A stretch of DNA of 64,000 bases from the NCBI GenBank assembly GCA_022844125.1, contig JALHMI010000015.1, forward strand, positions 62,001 to 126,000, read 5' to 3'. Shown here one piece after another: positions 18,750 to 29,500 of the stretch. Numbering within the stretch: the stretch's first letter is position 1; each line of letters starts with the position of its first letter. Source of the stretch: Pirellulales bacterium (GTDB lineage: Bacteria > Planctomycetota > Planctomycetia > Pirellulales > PALSA-1355). The position numbers and the translations under genes were made by a program. The notes below the pieces were generated by a model. It ran no database searches. It was not told where the DNA came from and saw nothing but the letters and a program-made list of their open reading frames with translations.

Positions 18750-20869
18750 GAACCAGACGTTCGCTGCCCCGTATCGTGCCATTTGTGGCGGTTGCGATTA
18801 CCTGCCTGCTTACAAGCACGGCCCGCGCGCAACTCGACACGCCGGCTGCCAGCGAAGCACGCTCAGCGCTCCGCGCCGTGCAGCAGGCGTACCAGCACTA
18901 CGACACTTGGAACGTGTGGGCCGCGGAGCTCAACCTCCCGGACGTGCAGTACGAACTGTGGGCCGGAGAGCGGGGACGGGCCGAAACGCTGGAAGCGGCC
19001 GTGGCCCAGCTTCGCGCGGGCCGCATTCCGCAGTTTGCGGATGCACCGTTCGTTCGCCTGGCGAAAGCACTCGAAGCTCGGGCGGTTGAACTGCAGCCAC
19101 TGCCGTCCACCGAGTGGCTGAGCAGTTGTGAGTCAGCAGGGGCCGCCTTTGTGCCGGTTACGGCGGACCTGGTCGAATCCGCCCGTGCCACGAGCCGCGA
19201 CCGGCTCGCTGCATTCGCAAGACATTATCCGCCCATCCGTGACCCCAAAAACGCCTGGCATCAGTTTCTCTATTGGGACGAAGTCGAGTATCTGACTGCG
19301 CGGATGCCGGGGCCGACCCCCGCGCCGGCCGAGTTGGATCGCATCGAGATGCGCTGGTCGAACGTACCGACAGTCTGGCACGACGACTTACTCTTCGAGG
19401 CGTCGCTTGCGGTGCGACATTTTATTCGTCTCCTCCGGGCGGAGATGATTGGTGAAACCGCGCCGCAACGAACAGCCGCCTGGAGCGAACTGGCCCAGTT
19501 ATTGACGGCCAGGTCGATGGACCCAAACCTGGGAGCGCCGATTGCCGCGGCGGTCCGGCGGCGCGAAAGCCTGGGACAGGCCTCTCCGCTCACCGCCACG
19601 ATCCGTCGCGAGCTCTCGCGGCCGAACCTGCTGCTGCAAATTGACGCCAGGTGGTTGTCAAATGAAACTCGGCAGCCGGTGGACGACAGCTATGACGTGA
19701 ACGGCGTTTTCGCCGGCACACGCAGTGTCGGACGCGGTCGGATGACGGGTGAAATGACGACCAGGGTGTTACCCTCATCGGCAGTGGGGCGTTTGGAACT
19801 GCTGTTCCGAGGAACCTCGAACGCGCGAGCCAGCGGGTCGCAAGACCGCGTGAGCGTAGTCAGCCGCGCGACGACCCAGGTGGCCGCCACCAAACCCTTC
19901 CGGCTGGACGAACTCGGTTTGACGCCCGAGCGGGCGCTTGCCGGAGCGACCACGTCAATCGTCTACGAAAGCATCGACTCGCCGGGCCTGCCCCGCCGGC
20001 GCAGCCAGGCCGTGAGCGAGACGCATGCGCGGCGGCCCCAAGCCGAGCGCGAGAGCGCGGCATACGCGCGCCGATCGATTCTCGAGCAGATTAACGAGCA
20101 AGCTGCAACCATGGCGACCGATTTTAATCGGGCTTATCACCGCGATGTGCGCGACCCACGCATCACGGCCGGACGCCCCGCCCCGCGGATTCGCATCCTC
20201 GCCGACGAGCGGCTCGTGGCCTGGGAGGCGACTCTGGAAGGGCCGCAATCGTTCGCCGCTTCCAGCCAGCCGGAAGCCTACGACTGCGGCAACCCGGTCG
20301 TCATGTCCGTCGCGCCGTCGGTGCTCGAGGAGCAAGCGACCATCAGCCTTGGCGGGCGTGAGTTAACAGGTGCCGAACTGGAGCAGCAGCTGTGGCAGAA
20401 GCCCGCGGAAGCACAGCCGGTGTCGCAGCGCAAGCGCGGCGACGACGAGTTTCGGGTGACGTTTGCCCCACGTCCTTGCGAAGTGCAGTTTGTCGAAGGG
20501 GCCGTGCGTGTGCGGTTGTTTATCGAGAAGTTCGACTCGGAGGACGTAAAGTATCCGGCGATGACGGTGGACGTGGCCTATCGGCCGGAGCCGCGTGACG
20601 GCCGGCTGGTCCTCACTCGCGAGGGCAAGGTAAAAGTCATGCCGCTGGCGACGGCCGAAGGCGCGCCGAAGCTGAGCGGCCGGCAGCAGACGCTGCGCCT
20701 GGCGGTCGAGCGAAAGCTGTCGAAGGTACTGTCCAGCGAGATCGCCGCAGAGCCCGTGAAGCTGCCCATCGCAAAAGATGACGAGCGTCCGCTGCGGGTG
20801 GAAAACGTGCGATTGGCGGGGGAATGGCTGCAGATGGGGCTGGGAACCGAGCCGACACCGGCCTCTTGA
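18746..20869 (+). CDS. Secreted protein of unknown function, coupled to the gene before
   Basis: 707 residues starting at TTG 18746, which overlaps the previous stop in TTGA; GGAG at 18733 fits as ribosome site. The N-terminus is a clear signal peptide (RTRRSLPRIVPF, hydrophobic core, cleavage near ARAQL). The first ~250 residues are helical and rich in Trp/Tyr/Leu; the rest is predicted strand-rich, with Arg-rich stretches around residues 420-440. I recognise no family. The tight overlap with the upstream gene suggests a two-protein unit. Genes of this kind are common in planctomycetes but remain uncharacterised as far as I know. Confidence 0.8.
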   Translation: MRTRRSLPRIVPFVAVAITCLLTSTARAQLDTPAASEARSALRAVQQAYQHYDTWNVWAAELNLPDVQYELWAGERGRAETLEAAVAQLRAGRIPQFADAPFVRLAKALEARAVELQPLPSTEWLSSCESAGAAFVPVTADLVESARATSRDRLAAFARHYPPIRDPKNAWHQFLYWDEVEYLTARMPGPTPAPAELDRIEMRWSNVPTVWHDDLLFEASLAVRHFIRLLRAEMIGETAPQRTAAWSELAQLLTARSMDPNLGAPIAAAVRRRESLGQASPLTATIRRELSRPNLLLQIDARWLSNETRQPVDDSYDVNGVFAGTRSVGRGRMTGEMTTRVLPSSAVGRLELLFRGTSNARASGSQDRVSVVSRATTQVAATKPFRLDELGLTPERALAGATTSIVYESIDSPGLPRRRSQAVSETHARRPQAERESAAYARRSILEQINEQAATMATDFNRAYHRDVRDPRITAGRPAPRIRILADERLVAWEATLEGPQSFAASSQPEAYDCGNPVVMSVAPSVLEEQATISLGGRELTGAELEQQLWQKPAEAQPVSQRKRGDDEFRVTFAPRPCEVQFVEGAVRVRLFIEKFDSEDVKYPAMTVDVAYRPEPRDGRLVLTREGKVKVMPLATAEGAPKLSGRQQTLRLAVERKLSKVLSSEIAAEPVKLPIAKDDERPLRVENVRLAGEWLQMGLGTEPTPAS

Positions 20870-20908
20870 GCGATTCGGGCGATTGCGGTTCGCGCGGCCG
20901 CTGGAAAG

Positions 20909-20938
20909 TTGACCGAACAGGCGGTAGCTAGCTATGAT
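20909..20938 (+). promoter_or_regulatory. Sigma-70-like promoter of the tetR-RND operon
   Basis: TTGACC (20909-20914) and TATGAT (20933-20938), each five of six to consensus, are 18 bases apart. The start site falls near 20945, at the edge of the palindrome at 20946-20961. Confidence 0.7.
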
Positions 20939-20945
20939 GGGAGGT

Positions 20946-20961
20946 GACTGACTGGTCAGTC
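20946..20961. promoter_or_regulatory. Putative TetR operator (perfect 7-bp inverted repeat)
   Basis: GACTGAC-TG-GTCAGTC is a perfect inverted repeat with two central bases. It abuts the predicted transcription start and ends 20 bases before the TetR start codon, where a bound repressor would block transcription. It closely resembles known operators of TetR repressors of efflux pumps. Confidence 0.75.
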
Positions 20962-20981
20962 CGCTGCTCCTCCGCCGCCAG

Positions 20982-21662
20982 TTGACGCCCTCCCGGTTCG
21001 AACTCTCAGGTGCTGCTTTGGCCCAGCCTTCTCCCAGCCGTGATGCCGCTCTCGACGAACGTTTCGCCCTGCGACGCGAGGAAATTCTCGTCCAGGCAGC
21101 CCAACTCTTCGCCGAACACGGCTACTCCGACTGCGACACGCAGCTCCTGGCCGAAACCATCGGCGTCGGCAAGGGAACCGTCTATCGCTACTTTCCCAGC
21201 AAGCGAGCACTGTTTCTGGCCGCGGCCGATCGCGTCATGCGGATGCTGCGCGCCCACGTCGATGGCCAAATCGAGGGCCTCGAGGATCCTTTCGTACGAA
21301 TTCGGACGGGCATCCGCTGCTTCCTCGAGTTCTTCGCCGAGCATCCCGAGTTCGTGGAACTCTTGATGCAAGAACGAGCGCAATTCAAAGACCGGACGCG
21401 GCCTACGTTCATGGAGCATCGGCAGTCGAACGTCGCCCGCTGGCGCGAGATCTACCGCGGTTTGATTGGCGAATCGCGCGTTCGCGACATTCCGGTTGAG
21501 CGGATCACGGACGTGGTGGGCAACCTGCTGTATGGCACGATCTTTACCAACTATTTCAGCGGCGAGCCAAAGTCGCCCGAGGCGCAGGCTCAAGACATTA
21601 TCGACATCGTGTTCAACGGCATCCTCACCGACAGCGAGCGAAATCAGCAGCAGGGCACATGA
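20982..21662 (+). CDS. TetR/AcrR-family repressor of the RND efflux operon
   Basis: 226 residues from TTG 20982. An N-terminal helix-turn-helix is clear at about residues 33-80, with AAQLFAEHGYSD, then the recognition helix region GVGKGTVYRYFPSK, followed by an all-helical ligand/dimer domain. The first ~25 residues are a variable tail; a start further in is possible. It stands directly before the adaptor and two RND pumps on the same strand (82 bases to the adaptor), and a palindromic operator lies at its promoter, so it probably represses itself and the pump genes until a toxic or lipidic ligand binds. Confidence 0.9.
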   Translation: MTPSRFELSGAALAQPSPSRDAALDERFALRREEILVQAAQLFAEHGYSDCDTQLLAETIGVGKGTVYRYFPSKRALFLAAADRVMRMLRAHVDGQIEGLEDPFVRIRTGIRCFLEFFAEHPEFVELLMQERAQFKDRTRPTFMEHRQSNVARWREIYRGLIGESRVRDIPVERITDVVGNLLYGTIFTNYFSGEPKSPEAQAQDIIDIVFNGILTDSERNQQQGT

Positions 21663-21743
21663 AGAGGCCTAAGTGGGCGAACGCGAAACGCGTGAACCCA
21701 CCGCCGGAAAAGGGACTCTAGGAATCCCAGGGAGCAACGTAAA

Positions 21744-23030
21744 GTGGATCGCTGGACGAATTTCATACTGATCGGTCTCGTCCTGTTGTTGGGACTGTCC
21801 GCTATCGGCTGCAATCAAAGCGCTGAGAAGAGCGGGGCCGTCAGGGCGACTCCAGCCAGTCAGGGCAAGGCCGCAGTACCAGGCGGACCTGGCGCTGCAC
21901 CGCCACCGGCGGAAGTTGTCGTGGCCCTGCCGCGGACCGGGCAGATCACGGATCACGAGGACTTCACCGGCCGAACGGTGGCCAACAAAACCATCGAGAT
22001 TCGCGCACGGGTCACCGGGTACATCGACAAGATCAACTTCATCGAGAATGAAGGGCGCGACGTCGAAAGCGGTTCGGTCCTGTTTGAGATCGATCCGCGG
22101 CTTTACGAGGCCGAAGTCGCCCGCGCGCAGGCTAATCTGCTGCAAACTCAGACCCGACTAAAACGCATCGAACTCGACTACGACCGGGCGCTCAAGACAG
22201 TCGCCAGCCGCACGATCACGCAGGAACAATTCGACCAGGTGGCCGGCGATCGGGCGGAGGCCAAGGCCGAGGTCGAGATCATGAAGGCCAATCTCGATCT
22301 GGCCAGGCTGAACCTTTCATACACCAAGGTAACTGCACCGATCAGCGGCCGGGTGAGTCGCCGTCAGCTAGATCAGGGGAACCTTGTCCGCGCCGATGAA
22401 ACGGTGCTCGCCACGATCGTTTCAATGGACCCGATGTATGCCTACTTCGAACTCGACGAGCGGACGCTGCTCAAGCTGCGGCGCGCCGTGGAAGACGAAG
22501 GTATGATTAGCACGCGCAACGAAAACTCGGTGCCGATTCAGATGGCCCTCGCTGATGAAGAGGGGTATCCGCACGAAGGCGTTGTCAACTACTTCGACAA
22601 CCAACTCGACGCCGGCACCGGCACGTTACAGGCGCGAGCCGTGTTCGACAATCGCGACCGGATGCTTGCCCCCGGCATGTTTGTACGCGTGCGATTGCCG
22701 ATCGGCCGTCCCTATCAGGCGCTGCTCATTCCCGAGCAGGCTCTGGGAACCGATCAAGGGCAAAAGTTTGTCTACGTCGTGGATGATCAGAATCGGGCCC
22801 AGTATCGCCGTCTGGAAGTCGGCAAACTCGAACGGGGCGAGCGCGTGGTCCTGGGAGGCATCACAGCTTCGGATCGCGTGATCGTCAGCGGCCTGCAGCG
22901 GGTACGGCCGGGCGAGATTGTCGCCCCGCGCGCCGACGAGAAACCTACCGCCACGGCCGGAGCCGAGTCTGGCGCAACTCCAGAGTCTGCGGCGGGCGCG
23001 CCCACCACCAAGACCGCCAGTCACCAGTAA
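21744..23030 (+). CDS. RND efflux periplasmic adaptor (membrane fusion protein), lipoprotein
   Basis: 428 residues from GTG 21744, with GGGAG nine bases upstream. A signal segment ends in the lipobox LSAIGC, so it is probably lipid-anchored. The following domains are classical for AcrA/HlyD adaptors: a barrel-sandwich/lipoyl half (IRARVTGYIDKI), a helical hairpin about residues 125-185, the second lipoyl half (TKVTAPISGRVSRR), then beta-barrel and membrane-proximal domains. The C-terminal ~35 residues are Ala/Thr/Pro-rich and probably unstructured. It links the RND pumps downstream to an outer-membrane channel, but no TolC-type gene is in the window. Confidence 0.93.
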   Translation: MDRWTNFILIGLVLLLGLSAIGCNQSAEKSGAVRATPASQGKAAVPGGPGAAPPPAEVVVALPRTGQITDHEDFTGRTVANKTIEIRARVTGYIDKINFIENEGRDVESGSVLFEIDPRLYEAEVARAQANLLQTQTRLKRIELDYDRALKTVASRTITQEQFDQVAGDRAEAKAEVEIMKANLDLARLNLSYTKVTAPISGRVSRRQLDQGNLVRADETVLATIVSMDPMYAYFELDERTLLKLRRAVEDEGMISTRNENSVPIQMALADEEGYPHEGVVNYFDNQLDAGTGTLQARAVFDNRDRMLAPGMFVRVRLPIGRPYQALLIPEQALGTDQGQKFVYVVDDQNRAQYRRLEVGKLERGERVVLGGITASDRVIVSGLQRVRPGEIVAPRADEKPTATAGAESGATPESAAGAPTTKTASHQ

Positions 23031-23079
23031 CATCATGCCAGCCGCTGCGGAGACCCCGCGGTGATGAGGGATTCCCGCC

Positions 23080-26000
23080 GTGTTTTCGCGATTCTTCATC
23101 GATCGACCGATCTTCGCTTCGGTGCTGTCGATTGCGATCACACTGGCCGGGGCCATCGCCGTGCTGGGATTGCCGCTGGCCCAGTTCCCGTCGATCTCGC
23201 CGCCCAACGTAAGCGTGAGCTGCAACTATCCCGGTGCCAGCGCAGAGGACGTCGCCGGAAGTGTGGCCGCTCCGATCGAGCAACAGGTCAATGGCGTCGA
23301 AGGCATGCTCTATATGTCTTCCAGTTGCACGAACGACGGCGGCTACAGCCTCTCCGTCACCTTCCAGCACGGCGTCGACCTGGACATGGCCCAGGTGCTG
23401 GTGCAAAACCGTGTCAGCCTGGCGCTCCCCTCGCTGCCGGACGTCATCAAGCAGACTGGCGTGCGAGTGAGCAAGCGCACGCCTGACGTGTTGATGGGGC
23501 TTTCGATCATCTCGCCTAATAAGCAGTACGATCAGCTCTATCTGAGCAACTTCGCGCTGATGCAAATCCGCGATGAGTTGTTGCGCGTGCCGGGCGTGAG
23601 CGAGATCAGCATCATGGGGCAGCGCGACTACAGCATGCGGATCTGGATCGATCCCGAGCAGCTTGCCGCGCGCCAAATGACCGCCGGAGACGTCGTGCGC
23701 GCCGTGCGGGAACAGAACTCTCAAGTCGCTACCGGGATGATCGGAGCGCCCCCCGTTCGCGACGATCAACCAACCGAAATTACCCTCAGCACGCTGGGCC
23801 GGCTGGAGAACATTGACCAGTTCAACGAGATTGTCGTCAAACGCACGCCCGATGGCCGGCTCGTACGTCTGAAGGACGTTGGCCGGGTGGAATTGGGCGC
23901 CCGAAACGAAGACTTCGACGTCATGTTCGATGGTCAGCCGACGGTGCTCTTGATCGTCTTTCAGTCGCCCGATGCGAACGCTTTGGAAACGCACGACCTG
24001 GTGCTGGACAAGATGGAGGAGCTGCAGCGCAGCTTTCCGGCCGGCGTGGGCTGGGCGATTGGCTTCGATACCACGCCTTACACCCGCGAAAGCATCAACG
24101 AGGTGTTCAAGGCCCTGCGCGATGCGGTGGTGCTCGTCGCGATCGTGGTGCTCGTGTTCCTGCAGAACTGGCGGAGCGCGATCATTCCGCTGTTGGCGGT
24201 GCCCGTGGCCATTGTGGGCACCTTCGCCGCGATGGCGTTGTTTGGTTTCAGCTTGAACAATCTGACGTTGTTTGGACTGGTGCTGGCGATTGGCATCGTG
24301 GTGGATGACGCGATCGTGGTCGTCGAAGCGGTCGAACATCACATCGAGGAAGGGATGCTGCCCCGTGCCGCCACCTTCCTGGCAATGGAGCAAGTGTCTG
24401 GCCCGGTGATCGCGGTCGCGGCCGTCCTCAGTGCGGTGTTCGTGCCGTGCGCTTTCATCAGCGGCATCACAGGGCAGTTCTTCCGGCAGTTCGCGCTGAC
24501 GATCTCGGTTTCGACGATCATCTCGGCGTTCAATTCATTAACCCTGAGTCCCGCATTGACAGCGCTCTTGCTGAAGCCCAAGGCCGAGCAGGCGCGGTCG
24601 GGCGCGCTGCCGTGGTTCGCATTTGCGCTTGCCGGTGGTTGGCTGGGCTGGGCAAGAGTGGCTGACGATCTGACCGGGTCGCAGTTGGCGGGCTGGTTCT
24701 CGCCGGAGTCGCTGCCGTGGGTGGCGGCAGCCTTGGGCGCGCTCGCCGGGCTGCTCGTCGCCTGGCCAGTTAACAAGGTTCTCGGCGCCGCATTCTGGCT
24801 GTTCAATCGCGCATTCGATGGCGCATCGGTCGTCTATACCTGGCTGGTGGGCAAGCTGCTGCATGTGAGCCTGCTCGTGCTTGTTGTCTATGCTGGGCTC
24901 GTGTTCATAACCTATGAACAGTTCGTCGATACGCCCAAGGGGTTCATCCCCGGCCAGGACATGGGCTACCTTCTGGTCAGCGTGCAGCTACCGGACTCGG
25001 CCTCCGAAGAACGCACTTCGGCCGTACTGCGAAAGCTGGAAGATCTGATTCTCAGCACGCCCGGCGTCCGGCACGTTACCGGGATCAGTGGTCAGTCGTT
25101 CTTCCTGAATGCCGCCGGCTCGAATTTTGGCACGATGTTCGTCGGTCTGGACGAATACCACAAGCGGCGTGATCCCAGCTTGTCGAGCACGGCGATCGTC
25201 GGCAAGTTGATGCAAGCATTCCAGAAAGTGCCCGAGGCGTTTGTGATGGCCGTGCCGCCGCCCCCGATGCGCGGCGTAGGCCGGGCGGGTGGCTTCATGA
25301 TGATGGTCCAGGATCGAGGCGACCTGGGTTCGCCGGCGCTGCAGGCCGAGACCGAAAACCTGATGCGCCGCGTGACGGAGCATCCGGCAATGGCGAGCGC
25401 CATGTCTCCGTTTCGGGCGAATGTGCCCATGCTGGAAGTTGAGCCTGATGTGCGTGAGTGCATGGAGAAGGGCGTCTCACTGGCGGACTTCGCCGAGACG
25501 CTCCGGATCTATCAGGGCTCTCTGTACGTGAACGACATCAATATGTTCGGCCGTACCTGGCAGGTGTTGGTACAGGCTGATTTTCCATTTCGAGATCAGC
25601 TTGAAGACATCCCCAAGCTCAAAGTGCGTAACAACGAAGGCCAGATGGTTCCGCTGGGTTCGATCGCACGCATCAAGCAGGTCAACGGGCCGCTCGTACT
25701 GACGCGGTACAACATGTATCCCTCGGCCTCGATCACGGGGGCCAGCAAGCCAGGCATCAGTTCGCGCGACGCGTTGGCAATCATGGAAGAGCTTGCCGAC
25801 GAAGAACTCGCGGGGGCGATGGCTTCGCAGTGGACCGAGATGGCCTATTTGGAGCTGATGGCCGGCAACACGGCGATGATCATCTTTGGTCTGGCCGTGG
25901 TGATGGTGTTTCTCGTGCTGGCGGCGCAGTACGAAAGCTGGTCGCTGCCGCTGGCCGTGATCCTGGTCGTGCCAATGTGCCTGTTGAGCGCGATCATCGG

Positions 26001-26520
26001 CGTCAACCTGGCCGGAATGGATATCAACATCTTTACGCAGATCGGCTTCGTGGTGCTGGTCGGGCTGGCCAGCAAGAATGCGATACTGATTGTGGAATTC
26101 GCCAAGCGCAAGCGTGAGGCCGGCGAATCGCGCCGGCAGGCGACCCTCGAGGCCTGCCGCCTGCGGTTGCGGCCGATCATCATGACATCGGTAGCGTTCA
26201 TTCTCGGTGCAGCGCCGCTGATGCTGGCGACTGGCGCCGGCGCGGAGATGCGCCAGACGCTGGGAACCGCCGTGTTCAGTGGCATGCTGGGCGTCACGCT
26301 GTTCGGCGTGTTCCTGACACCAATCTTTTTCTTCACGATCGACTGGCTCGGCGGCACACGGCTGTTCGCCTCGCAAACCATGCAGTGGTTCGGCGAGCTG
26401 CCGCGGCGAGTGTTCCATCCTGTCTCGTGGCAGAAGCTGCGTGGCCGCTTCACGCGCCGCAAGCCGCCCGTGCGCGGACCCCATCAGACGACCGAGTCCG
26501 AACCAGTCTTGCACGAATAG
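23080..26520 (+). CDS. RND multidrug efflux transporter 1 (HAE1/AcrB type)
   Basis: 1146 residues, about 100 more than AcrB, starting at GTG 23080 with GAGGG upstream. The N-terminal FIDRPIFASVLS, the TM4 proton-relay Asp pair in VVDDAIVVVE near residue 410, and the relay Lys in GLASKNAILIVEFAK are present, so it should be proton-driven. Between the TM6 block and the periplasmic loop after TM7 there is an insertion at about residues 505-570 with two extra hydrophobic stretches (WFAFALAGGWLGW and VAAALGALAGLLVAW). It is closely related at DNA level to the next gene: the region around 25913-25980 is nearly identical to 29370-29440. This suggests a tandem duplication. Confidence 0.94.
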   Translation: MFSRFFIDRPIFASVLSIAITLAGAIAVLGLPLAQFPSISPPNVSVSCNYPGASAEDVAGSVAAPIEQQVNGVEGMLYMSSSCTNDGGYSLSVTFQHGVDLDMAQVLVQNRVSLALPSLPDVIKQTGVRVSKRTPDVLMGLSIISPNKQYDQLYLSNFALMQIRDELLRVPGVSEISIMGQRDYSMRIWIDPEQLAARQMTAGDVVRAVREQNSQVATGMIGAPPVRDDQPTEITLSTLGRLENIDQFNEIVVKRTPDGRLVRLKDVGRVELGARNEDFDVMFDGQPTVLLIVFQSPDANALETHDLVLDKMEELQRSFPAGVGWAIGFDTTPYTRESINEVFKALRDAVVLVAIVVLVFLQNWRSAIIPLLAVPVAIVGTFAAMALFGFSLNNLTLFGLVLAIGIVVDDAIVVVEAVEHHIEEGMLPRAATFLAMEQVSGPVIAVAAVLSAVFVPCAFISGITGQFFRQFALTISVSTIISAFNSLTLSPALTALLLKPKAEQARSGALPWFAFALAGGWLGWARVADDLTGSQLAGWFSPESLPWVAAALGALAGLLVAWPVNKVLGAAFWLFNRAFDGASVVYTWLVGKLLHVSLLVLVVYAGLVFITYEQFVDTPKGFIPGQDMGYLLVSVQLPDSASEERTSAVLRKLEDLILSTPGVRHVTGISGQSFFLNAAGSNFGTMFVGLDEYHKRRDPSLSSTAIVGKLMQAFQKVPEAFVMAVPPPPMRGVGRAGGFMMMVQDRGDLGSPALQAETENLMRRVTEHPAMASAMSPFRANVPMLEVEPDVRECMEKGVSLADFAETLRIYQGSLYVNDINMFGRTWQVLVQADFPFRDQLEDIPKLKVRNNEGQMVPLGSIARIKQVNGPLVLTRYNMYPSASITGASKPGISSRDALAIMEELADEELAGAMASQWTEMAYLELMAGNTAMIIFGLAVVMVFLVLAAQYESWSLPLAVILVVPMCLLSAIIGVNLAGMDINIFTQIGFVVLVGLASKNAILIVEFAKRKREAGESRRQATLEACRLRLRPIIMTSVAFILGAAPLMLATGAGAEMRQTLGTAVFSGMLGVTLFGVFLTPIFFFTIDWLGGTRLFASQTMQWFGELPRRVFHPVSWQKLRGRFTRRKPPVRGPHQTTESEPVLHE

Positions 26521-26540
26521 CCACTTTGTCCGAGGCCTGA

Positions 26541-29500
26541 GTGTTCTCCAAGTTTTTTATCGACCGACCAATCTTCGCCGCAGTGTTGTCGATCATCGTC
26601 ACACTGGCCGGGGGCATTGCGCTGTTCACGCTGCCGATCGCTCAGTATCCGCAGATCGCACCGCCGACTGTCGAAGTCTCGGCGATTTACCCCGGGGCGA
26701 ATGCCAAGGTTGTGGCCGACACAGTGGCGGCTCCGATCGAGCAGCAGGTCAATGGCGTTGAAGAGATGCTGTACATGTCGTCGCAGTGCGGCAACGACGG
26801 CAGCTACACGCTCACAGTCACGTTCGCCAACGGCGTCGATCTGAACATGGCCCAGGTGCTGGTGCAGAACCGCGTGGCGCTCGCGCAGCCGGTGCTGCCA
26901 GAACTCGTGCAGCGGCGCGGCGTAACGGTGAAGAAGAAGTCGCCCAGCGTGCTGATGATCGTGAACCTGTATTCGCCCTCTGGCGAGCGCGACAATCTTT
27001 ACTTAAGCAACTACGCCACGATCCAGCTCAAGGACGAACTCTCGCGCCTCGACGGGGTGGGCGACATCACTTATCTCGGCCAGCGCGACTACAGCATGCG
27101 GCTGTGGCTCGATCCGGAGCGGATGGCCTCGCGCAGTCTGTCCACCCAGGACGTCGTCACCGCGATTCAGCAGCAGAACACGCAAGTCGCGGCCGGACAG
27201 ATCGGTCAACCGCCCGTGGACAATGGCCAGGTGTTCCAGTTCACGATCAGCACGATGGGACGGCTGGCCGATCCCGAGCAATTTGCCGAGATGATTCTGA
27301 AGCGCGATCCGGCCGGCGGGCTGGTGCGGCTGAAGGACGTGGCGCGAATCGAACTTGGCGCGCAGGGGTATGACCAGACTTGCCGGCTCGATGGGCAGCC
27401 CTCCGTGGCGCTGTCGATCTATCAGCTTCCCGGCTCGAACGCCCTCGATGTGGCCGAGGCGGTGAAGGCCAAGATGGAAGACCTCAAGTCGCGATTTCCC
27501 GATGGTGTCGACTATTCGATCGTTTACGACACGACGCCGTTCATCAACGAGTCGATCGCCGAAGTGTTCAAGGCCCTGCGCGACGCCGTGATCCTGGTGG
27601 CGATTGTCGTACTCGTATTCTTGCAGAATTGGCGCAGCGCTATCATTCCGCTGATCGCCGTGCCCGTCGCCATCGTGGGCACGTTCGCTGTGATGGCCTC
27701 GATGGGGTTCAGCCTTAATAACCTCACGCTCTTCGGCCTGGTGCTCGCGATCGGCATTGTGGTTGACGACGCGATCGTGGTGGTCGAAGCCGTCGAACAT
27801 CACATCGAGCTTGGGCTGTCGCCGCGCGACGCCACGATCAAGGCCATGGAACAAGTGTCGGGGCCGGTGATCGCGGTCGGCCTGGTGCTGAGCGCTGTGT
27901 TCGTGCCGTGCGCTTTTATCAGCGGCATCATGGGGCAGTTCTTTCGGCAGTTCGCCTTGACGATCGCGGTCTCGATGGTCATTTCGACGTTCAACTCGCT
28001 GACGCTCAGCCCGGCGCTGACGGCGCTGCTGTTACGCCCGCGGGACACGAAGCGTGCTGCACCGCTGCCATGGCTGGCGTTTGTGGTCGCAGGCGGTTGG
28101 TTGGGCTGGGAATATCTGACACCCATGCTGCGCGACGGCGGCTGGTTCACGACCCTGTCGCCCTCGGGTCTTGCTTGGACGGCGGCCGCCATAGGCGCCC
28201 TTGCGGGTGCAGTGGTCACCTGGCCAATCAACCGCGTACTGTGGCTGGCATTCCGGGCATTCAATATTGCCTTCGACTTCACGGCCGGCATCTACACCTG
28301 GTCGGTCGGCCGTTTGCTTCGCGTGAGCCTGTTGGTGCTGATCGGCTACGGCGGGCTGTTGTATCTCACTTATGTTCGCTTCGAGGAGACGCCCAAGGGT
28401 TTCATTCCCGATCAGGACAAGGGATACCTCCTGGTCAACTTGCAACTCCCGGACTCCGCGTCCGTCGGCCGCACCGAGGTGGTCATGGCCCGGATCGAAG
28501 AGGTCGCCCTGGCCACCCCCGGAATACGTCACACCGTGGCGATCTCGGGCCAATCGATCTCGCTGGCGGCGAACGCACCGAACTTCGGAGCGATGTACGT
28601 GATGCTGGACGACTTTCACGAGCGGCACGGCGCCGAGATGTCCAGCGCAGCGATTGCCGAACGATTGCAAGCTTCGCTGCAGACCGAAATCCGCGACGGC
28701 ATCGTGAATGTTCTTGGAGCTCCGCCGCTCGATGGCCTGGGAACGACGGGCGGTTTCAAAATCATGATCGAAGATCGCGGCGCTGCAGGGCTAAACGCGC
28801 TGCAAGGCGTGGCCGATCAGCTCGTGGCCGAGGCACGCCTGCAGCCCGGCATCCGCGATCCGTTCACCAGCTTCCGAGCCGAGACGCCGTGGCTGTATCT
28901 AGACATCGACCGTACCGCCGCCAAGCGGATGGGCGTCTCGATGGACGAACTATTCAGCACGCTCCAGGTTTATCTTGGCTCGCTGTATGTGAACGACTTC
29001 AATCTGTTCGGACGTACCTGGCAGGTGAACGTGCAGGCCGACCAGAGCTTTCGCCGCCAGGTGGAAGACCTCAAGCAGCTCAAAGTTCGTAACGAGGCCG
29101 GCGATATGGTGCCTTTCGCGTCGCTGGTGGCGATTCGCGACGTCACGGGCCCGGTGCTGATCGCGCGGTACAACATGTACCCGTCGGCACCGATCATCTA
29201 TAACCCCGCGCCGGGCGTGAGTTCCGGCACCGCGATTCAGGACATGCAAGACCTGGTCGACGACACGCGGGGCTGGTCGATGCGGTACGAATGGACTGAG
29301 CTGGCGCTGTTGCAGCTTCAGACTGGCAACACGGCGATGCTCGTCCTGCTCCTTGCGGTCGTGCTGGTGTTCCTGGTGCTGGCGGCCCAGTATGAAAGTT
29401 GGTCGCTGCCGCTGGCCGTGATCCTGGTCGTGCCGATGTGCCTTTTGTGTTCGATCGTGGCCGTGCAGTGGGCTGCGATGGACGTGAACATCTTCACGCA

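Noticed and set aside
22945-24393. 482-codon open frame on the minus strand
   Set aside because: His/Arg-rich antisense of the adaptor end and first RND pump, a common artefact in high-GC DNA.
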